From the NCBI GenBank assembly GCA_002688395.1, contig NZCU01000043.1:1-7263 (forward strand): a stretch of 7,263 nucleotides of DNA, read 5' to 3'. The notes beneath the pieces were generated by a model. The model saw nothing but the letters and a program-made list of their open reading frames with translations, was not told the origin of the DNA and searched no databases. Position numbers and translations under genes: made by a program. This document shows, in pieces, positions 5,164 to 7,263 of this stretch. The DNA is from Nanobdellota archaeon (lineage in GTDB: Archaea > Nanobdellota > Nanobdellia > SCGC-AAA011-G17 > ARS1403). The number at the start of each line of letters is the position of its first letter. Positions within the stretch are counted from its first letter, which is position 1.

Positions 5164-5225
5164 TCTTAATTACACCAGACGCAATTAAGACAAAAATATT
5201 TACAATAAAGGAGCTTTTTTACTAA
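5160..5225 (+). CDS. TTG-started micro-ORF (21 aa), possibly the 5' end of the next gene
   Basis: TTG at 5160 overlaps the previous TGA stop (TTGA), as at two firm genes in this window (2218 and 6032), and GGAGAG at 5146-5151 has ideal 8-base spacing. The peptide starts MILITPDAIKTKIF and ends ELFY. Its final codons run through a T6 tract (5215-5220). One extra T there, or slippage on it, would carry the reading frame into the ORF at 5240 without any stop, because that frame is open from 5189. So this may be a real leader peptide, a slippage-controlled fusion, or a homopolymer error that split one gene. The sequence alone does not decide. Confidence 0.4.
   Translation: MILITPDAIKTKIFTIKELFY
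5164..5190. repeat. Perfect 8-bp inverted repeat (dyad)
   Basis: TCTTAATT at 5164-5171 is the exact reverse complement of AATTAAGA at 5183-5190, with 11 bases between. Only one G-C pair makes it a poor RNA hairpin, so a protein-binding dyad is as likely. It lies in the only gene-poor gap of the window. Confidence 0.6.
5207..5213 (+). promoter_or_regulatory. Strong Shine-Dalgarno site lacking a start codon
   Basis: AAAGGAG is as good as any ribosome site here, yet no ATG, GTG or TTG follows within 4-15 bases. The nearest ATG (5240) is 26 bases away. CTTT at 5214-5217 can pair with the AAAG part in a tiny stem. It may be accidental, a site for an unusual start, or part of a coding frame (see the micro-ORF). 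Confidence 0.45.
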
Positions 5226-5239
5226 AGTATATTAAGATT

Positions 5240-5476
5240 ATGTCGATACTATATATAGAGGAGAAAATAAAAGAGAAAGAAAAGCAAAATAAGATAATGA
5301 AAGCGTTATCTGACATTGGTCTTGATCCAGAAGAAATTCCTGATCTGACTAATAAAGAAGATATGATAATAAAATATCAAGAATGGGTTAAAGAAAGTTT
5401 TTTTCCAGAGTATGAAATAAATGCTCATAAAATTATAAGTCCTAAATTCGGAGGAAGTGAAGATGATAGAAATTAA
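5240..5476 (+). CDS. Hypothetical helical protein (78 aa as read from ATG)
   Basis: Read from the ATG at 5240, the product has a Lys/Glu-rich N-terminal helix (IEEKIKEKEKQNKIMKALSD) and a central turn IGLDPEEIPDLTNKEDM. A helix IIKYQEWVKESFF and a short end KIISPKFGGS follow. There is no SD within 20 bases of this ATG, unlike nearly all neighbours. The frame is open upstream to 5189, so the true N-terminus may lie upstream through the T6 tract. The C-terminal codons carry GGAGGA (5450-5455), the SD of the next gene. No family recognised. The 'GLDPEEIPDL' stretch is common at helix starts and tells little. Confidence 0.68.
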   Translation: MSILYIEEKIKEKEKQNKIMKALSDIGLDPEEIPDLTNKEDMIIKYQEWVKESFFPEYEINAHKIISPKFGGSEDDRN

Positions 5477-5687
5477 TGTAGATTGTTTGAATCCAGGTTG
5501 TAAAATTAAATATAAAGTTGATGAAGTTGTTGTCAATATAGAGGAAACCTTAAAGGTAATGACAGATGAAATTATTCGTGTTATGAATAATAGAGAATTG
5601 GAACATAACAAAAAGAAACTTAAAGATAATTTGGATTTGGGTGGTTTAACAATAAGCACATCTGATAAGTTTACTACAGAGTTGTAA
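5463..5687 (+). CDS. Hypothetical protein with CLNPGC motif (74 aa)
   Basis: GGAGGA at 5450-5455 gives 7-base spacing to the ATG at 5463, so this is chosen over GTG at 5457. The start overlaps the previous gene by 14 bases. Residues 1-28 look like beta strands (MIEINVDCLNPGCKIKYKVD, then EVVVNIE). C8-x4-C13 are the only two cysteines, enough for half a zinc site or a disulfide, so metal binding would need a dimer. The rest is helical and basic (LKVMTDEIIRVMNNRELEH), then a Gly-containing polar tail LDLGGLTISTSDKF. No family recognised. Confidence 0.73.
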   Translation: MIEINVDCLNPGCKIKYKVDEVVVNIEETLKVMTDEIIRVMNNRELEHNKKKLKDNLDLGGLTISTSDKFTTEL

Positions 5688-5689
5688 AC

Positions 5690-5896
5690 ATGAAACATGA
5701 TTCTATGTATCTTACTATGTATAATGAATCAGTTAGGAAGGTAAGTAGTCAAGATAAAATCATTGTAGAATTAAAAGAAGAAATTAGATCCCTTACAGAA
5801 GAAATGGATCTTTATAAAGGTGTAATGAGGAAAGAATTGTTAAGACTTCAAATAAAATTGGGTCAAAAAAATGAAAGCGAACAGGTGGATAATTAA
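5690..5896 (+). CDS. Coiled-coil protein (68 aa)
   Basis: The ATG at 5690 follows the previous stop by 2 bases, with a weak AGAG site at 5678-5681 (8-base spacing). Residues 1-20 carry several Met and Tyr (MKHDSMYLTMYNESV). Residues 21-58 are one heptad-rich helix (DKIIVELKEEIRSLTEEMDL, then YKGVMRKELLRLQIKL), a probable coiled coil. The tail is polar. The next membrane-protein gene starts within it in another frame. No family recognised. Confidence 0.72.
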   Translation: MKHDSMYLTMYNESVRKVSSQDKIIVELKEEIRSLTEEMDLYKGVMRKELLRLQIKLGQKNESEQVDN

Positions 5897-6035
5897 TTGG
5901 ATACGGAAAATATTCGGCTTCTCTATAATAGAAGCTCACCTCATCAGGTATATATTGGGTTGGATAGTAACTGCATTTTTAGCCACCATATTTTCTTATT
6001 ATGGTGTTATTTATATTTATAGGATTTTTAATTGA
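5871..6035 (+). CDS. Small membrane protein (54 aa)
   Basis: An ORF from the ATG at 5871 overlapping the coiled-coil gene by 26 bases and sharing TTGA with the SemiSWEET start. Residues 1-15 form a basic Trp/Ile amphipathic segment (MKANRWIINWIRKIFGF), which would lie at the inner face. Residues 27-50 are one strong membrane helix (YILGWIVTAFLATIFSYYGV, then IYIY), followed by Arg. The SD is weak (GGGTC about 6 bases upstream). Tight joining to the transporter-like gene suggests it could be a helper, or simply another membrane micro-protein. Function unknown. Confidence 0.62.
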   Translation: MKANRWIINWIRKIFGFSIIEAHLIRYILGWIVTAFLATIFSYYGVIYIYRIFN

Positions 6036-6331
6036 TATATGGTATAATTTTAACCATATCATTTACAAGTTCTTTCATGCCTCAAATCGTTAAGATGTGG
6101 AAGAATAAATCGTGTAAAGACGTTAGTCTTTTCATGTTGTTACTACAAGTGGTTGGTTATTTTAGTGGGGTTATGTTTTTGATTAAAGAAGGTATCGAAA
6201 ATTTATTATTAAGTTTTAATTATTACTCAGGATTGTTTATAGCAATCATAACAACTATAGGGTGGATATTGTGTGATAGATGTGATAAAAGAAAAGAAAA
6301 AGAAATTAATAAAAGCAAACGAATTACCTAA
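6032..6331 (+). CDS. SemiSWEET/PQ-loop membrane protein
   Basis: A 99-residue protein starting at TTG (TTGA overlap, AGGA about 7 bases upstream). Three membrane helices are visible at about 2-20, 33-51 and 60-80. The first ends in P17-Q18 followed by IVKMWKNKSCKDVSLFMLLL. This is the PQ-loop/MtN3 signature: PQ, basic loop, Lys-Ser, then V-S starting helix 2. In helix 3, Asn63 corresponds to the sugar-contacting Asn of bacterial SemiSWEETs. The usual W-x-x-Y-G after helix 2 is replaced by YFSGVMFLIKEG, so substrate specificity may differ. Bacterial SemiSWEETs have this length and dimerise to make a sugar facilitator. The protein would sit in the host inner membrane. In a phage it could alter sugar or metabolite flux, which is inference. 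The basic end (KRKEKEINKSKR) overlaps the next gene. Confidence 0.82.
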   Translation: MIYGIILTISFTSSFMPQIVKMWKNKSCKDVSLFMLLLQVVGYFSGVMFLIKEGIENLLLSFNYYSGLFIAIITTIGWILCDRCDKRKEKEINKSKRIT

Positions 6332-6587
6332 GTGGTTAGAATATATACAAGAATGGTTGCCAGAAGGAGCTATGAAGGTTGATGGTTTTGATGATTGTAT
6401 ATGTGGAATTGTGGAACGGTTTGGAATGGATGCCGTATTATTGTATGATAGCGATACCATGATAGAAAAAATGATGTCACAAGATGGAATGGAATATGAT
6501 GATGCTGTAGAATATTTTGAATTCAATATAAAAGGAGCTTGGATGGGGGAAGGAACACCATGCTTCTTTAGAGATTCGTTTCTTTAA
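6273..6587 (+). CDS. Phage-type conserved protein (EYFEFNxxGAWMGExTPxF)
   Basis: About 104 residues from GTG at 6273, supported by the SD-like AGGGTGGA at 6259-6266. GTG at 6282 is possible. The first part is basic (IKEKKKKLIKANELPKWLEY) and overlaps the SemiSWEET by 59 bases. The core reads VDGFDDCICGIVERFGMDAV, LLYDSDTMIEKMMSQDGM, then EYDDAVEYFEFNIKGAWMGE and GTPCFF. I recall many short phage proteins with a Tyr-Asp...GM-x-x-EEA-x-E-x-x-x-x-N-x-x-G-A-x-x-G-x-x-TP-x-F pattern, all of unknown function. This is recollection, unchecked. Cys42 and Cys44 lie close together as C-I-C. It is probably a compact soluble helical protein. Confidence 0.75.
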   Translation: MIDVIKEKKKKLIKANELPKWLEYIQEWLPEGAMKVDGFDDCICGIVERFGMDAVLLYDSDTMIEKMMSQDGMEYDDAVEYFEFNIKGAWMGEGTPCFFRDSFL

Positions 6588-6730
6588 TGTTCCTCTTTAA
6601 GTTGATATTTAAGTTTATTAAATTTATTATTAAGTTTATTGTTAGCTTATTTCTATATGGAACATTAGCTGTTATGTTTATTATAGCTTTATTTCTAGGG
6701 TTATTTATACTTTTTATATTCCTTCTTTAA
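6587..6730 (+). CDS. Very hydrophobic Phe/Lys membrane peptide (47 aa)
   Basis: An ORF starting at the ATG overlapping the previous stop (TAATG), with no clear SD, so translation probably depends on reinitiation. Residues 2-19 carry Lys at 5, 9, 12 and 16 in a Phe/Ile/Leu background (FLFKLIFKFIKFIIKFIV), so the four lysines lie on one helix face. Residues 20-47 are a second, uncharged segment that is Phe/Leu/Ile-rich and runs to the end. There are 12 Phe and no acidic residues. The likely form is a surface-lying cationic helix followed by a membrane span, as in small toxic membrane peptides or pinholin-like proteins. The function is inferred only from shape. The SD for the micro-ORF overlaps its stop. 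Confidence 0.6.
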   Translation: MFLFKLIFKFIKFIIKFIVSLFLYGTLAVMFIIALFLGLFILFIFLL

Positions 6731-6734
6731 GGAG
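6729..6734 (+). promoter_or_regulatory. Strong Shine-Dalgarno site for a 7-codon leader ORF
   Basis: AAGGAG with 5 bases to the ATG at 6740. It is 21 bases from the nuclease ATG (6756), too far to serve it directly, so ribosomes should load on the short ORF. Confidence 0.65.
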
Positions 6735-6739
6735 AAAAA

Positions 6740-6763
6740 ATGGATAGGGTGTGTAATGTTTGA
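6740..6763 (+). CDS. 7-residue leader micro-ORF (MDRVCNV)
   Basis: ATG at 6740 with an ideal SD, stop TGA at 6761-6763. The nuclease ATG (6756) lies inside this ORF in another frame, so its stop is 3 bases past that ATG. Ribosomes ending here can step back and reinitiate on the nuclease gene. The nuclease has only a GGGTG at 6747-6751 of its own. This is the usual geometry of translational coupling. The peptide itself probably has no function, though leader control is possible. Confidence 0.45.
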   Translation: MDRVCNV

Positions 6764-7136
6764 ATATAATGTTAAGATTATGAGAGTGATAGATGGGGAT
6801 ACAGTAGATGGAATGGTTGATCTAGGGTTTTCTGTATATAGAAAAATTAGAATTAGATTATATGGAATTAATACTCCAGAAAGTCGCACAAGAGATTTAG
6901 AAGAAAAAGCAAGGGGTTTGAAGGCAAAAGAAAGATTAATAGAAATATTAGAAGCAAACGGAAATGAAGTAATTTTAAAGTCACATGGAATAGGTAAATT
7001 TGGTAGATGCTTAGGTGAATTATTTTATTATGATCGTAATGAAGCAGAATGGGATGAAGATTTTATTAAGAAAAGCATTAACAATCAATTGATTGAAGAA
7101 GGTCATGGTGTTCCATATTTTGGAGGTAAAAGATAG
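6756..7136 (+). CDS. Staphylococcal-nuclease-like (thermonuclease) enzyme
   Basis: A 126-residue protein with a complete SNase domain: strand YNVKIMRVIDGDTVDG with D13-G-D15-T16, then KIRIRLYGINTPES with R34, N39 and E42, and GIGKFGRCLGELFY with R84. Compared with S. aureus nuclease, D15 matches Asp21, R34 matches Arg35, E42 matches Glu43 and R84 matches Arg87, so the catalytic Arg/Glu set is present. Asp40 is Asn39 here, a change seen in many family members. It hydrolyses DNA and RNA with Ca. There is no signal peptide, so the enzyme acts in the host cytoplasm. Its size equals the bare domain, with LIEEGHGVPYFGG as the expected C-terminal helix end. Possible roles are host DNA breakdown or recombination, which is inference. 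It begins inside the leader micro-ORF. Confidence 0.9.
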   Translation: MFEYNVKIMRVIDGDTVDGMVDLGFSVYRKIRIRLYGINTPESRTRDLEEKARGLKAKERLIEILEANGNEVILKSHGIGKFGRCLGELFYYDRNEAEWDEDFIKKSINNQLIEEGHGVPYFGGKR

Positions 7137-7137
7137 T

Positions 7138-7263
7138 ATGAAGTATGATGAGGAACAGAGTGCATACAGATGGATGGTAATTATTGGATTGATAATTATA
7201 TTGTTTCTTTGGACTACTATAGTAAATGCACAATCAGATATAGAATACTATAAGATAATTACA
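7138..7263 (+). CDS. Membrane-anchored or exported protein, N-terminal part
   Basis: An ATG at 7138 with GGAGGT at 7122-7127 (10-base spacing), one base after the nuclease stop. The gene runs out of the window, and 42 codons are seen. The N-terminus MKYDEEQSAYRW is polar and acidic. Residues 13-29 are a membrane helix (MVIIGLIIILFLWTTIV), followed by NAQSDIEYY. N-A-Q could be a signal-peptidase site, but the acidic N-terminus fits a signal anchor better. One membrane helix followed by an outside domain would suit an inner-membrane spanin or an envelope protein. The rest is needed to say. Confidence 0.68.
   Translation, partial: MKYDEEQSAYRWMVIIGLIIILFLWTTIVNAQSDIEYYKIIT

Noticed and set aside
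5215..5221. TTTTTTA as a classic -1 ribosomal frameshift heptamer
   Set aside because: The reading phase is CTT TTT TAC, so tandem re-pairing after a -1 shift fails at the A-site, and no clear stem or pseudoknot follows. Only the general slippage or miscall idea was kept.
5306..5698. 130-codon open frame on the minus strand
   Set aside because: It covers two plus-strand genes with good SD sites, has no SD or family match of its own, and has the Phe/Ser/Leu-rich composition typical of the antisense of Lys/Glu-rich genes.
5917..5935. Hairpin GCTTCT-7-AGAAGC
   Set aside because: It has no T-run after it and lies fully within the 54-residue membrane-protein frame, so it is not a terminator. A 6-bp stem is weak evidence by itself.
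6040..6048. TGGTATAAT, an extended -10 promoter match
   Set aside because: It falls inside the SemiSWEET start with no recognisable -35 box at the right distance, and the gene before it is already translationally coupled. AT-rich coding sequence produces such matches easily.
6227..6526. 99-codon minus-strand open frame, and smaller ones at 168-407, 1780-1965, 2778-3024 and 6701-6889
   Set aside because: All are antisense shadows of well-supported plus-strand genes, with no recognisable domain or ribosome site.
1..7263. tRNA genes, CRISPR arrays, insertion sequences or attachment sites
   Set aside because: I saw no T-loop/acceptor arrangement, no regularly spaced repeats, no transposase-like protein and no terminal inverted repeats.

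Overview
The window is a tightly packed, AT-rich stretch (about 30% G+C in the lines I counted) with every supportable gene on the plus strand. I see 28 real coding sequences, two of them cut by the window edges, plus two micro-ORFs. Most products are under 120 residues. Neighbours overlap by 1 to 60 bases or sit a few bases apart, and most starts have a clear AAGGAG-type Shine-Dalgarno (SD) site. There are no tRNAs, insertion sequences, CRISPR arrays or convincing promoters or terminators. This layout, with a structural-looking LamG protein followed by many tiny orphan genes and a few recognisable enzymes, points to the genome of a tailed bacteriophage. It fits a small-gene accessory block of a T4-like or similar large phage. 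The host cannot be named from the sequence. TAA, TGA and TAG all act as stops, so the standard code applies.

Layout: 1-238 is the C-terminus of a LamG/concanavalin-fold protein, probably a virion adhesin or fibre. 214-825 holds a Trp/Arg-rich protein, two single-span membrane micro-proteins (35 and 28 residues) and a small charged protein. 837-2221 holds a CGWS-type glutaredoxin with a C-terminal extension, a 57-residue helical protein with an internal duplication, and unknowns. 2218-3120 is an Mre11/SbcD-like metallophosphoesterase starting at TTG. 3121-5163 holds small helical or coiled-coil proteins and an FmdB-like zinc ribbon. 5164-5239 is the only real gap in the window. It holds a perfect 8-bp dyad, an SD site with no start codon behind it, a T6 run and a TTG micro-ORF that would join the next gene by a one-base shift. 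5240-6035 holds three small soluble proteins and a membrane protein. 6032-6331 is a SemiSWEET/PQ-loop transporter-like protein. 6273-6587 is a phage-conserved unknown. 6587-6730 is an extremely hydrophobic Phe/Lys peptide. 6740-7136 is a 7-codon leader ORF coupled to a staphylococcal-type nuclease. From 7138 a membrane-anchored protein runs out of the window.

Working together (inference): the chain of overlaps implies one or a few long polycistronic messages with translational coupling. The recognisable products fall into nucleic-acid processing (metallophosphoesterase, thermonuclease), redox or regulatory functions (glutaredoxin, zinc ribbon) and membrane functions (SemiSWEET and at least five small membrane proteins). 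Those are typical accessory roles that modify host metabolism, DNA or envelope. Most of the rest cannot be assigned a function.
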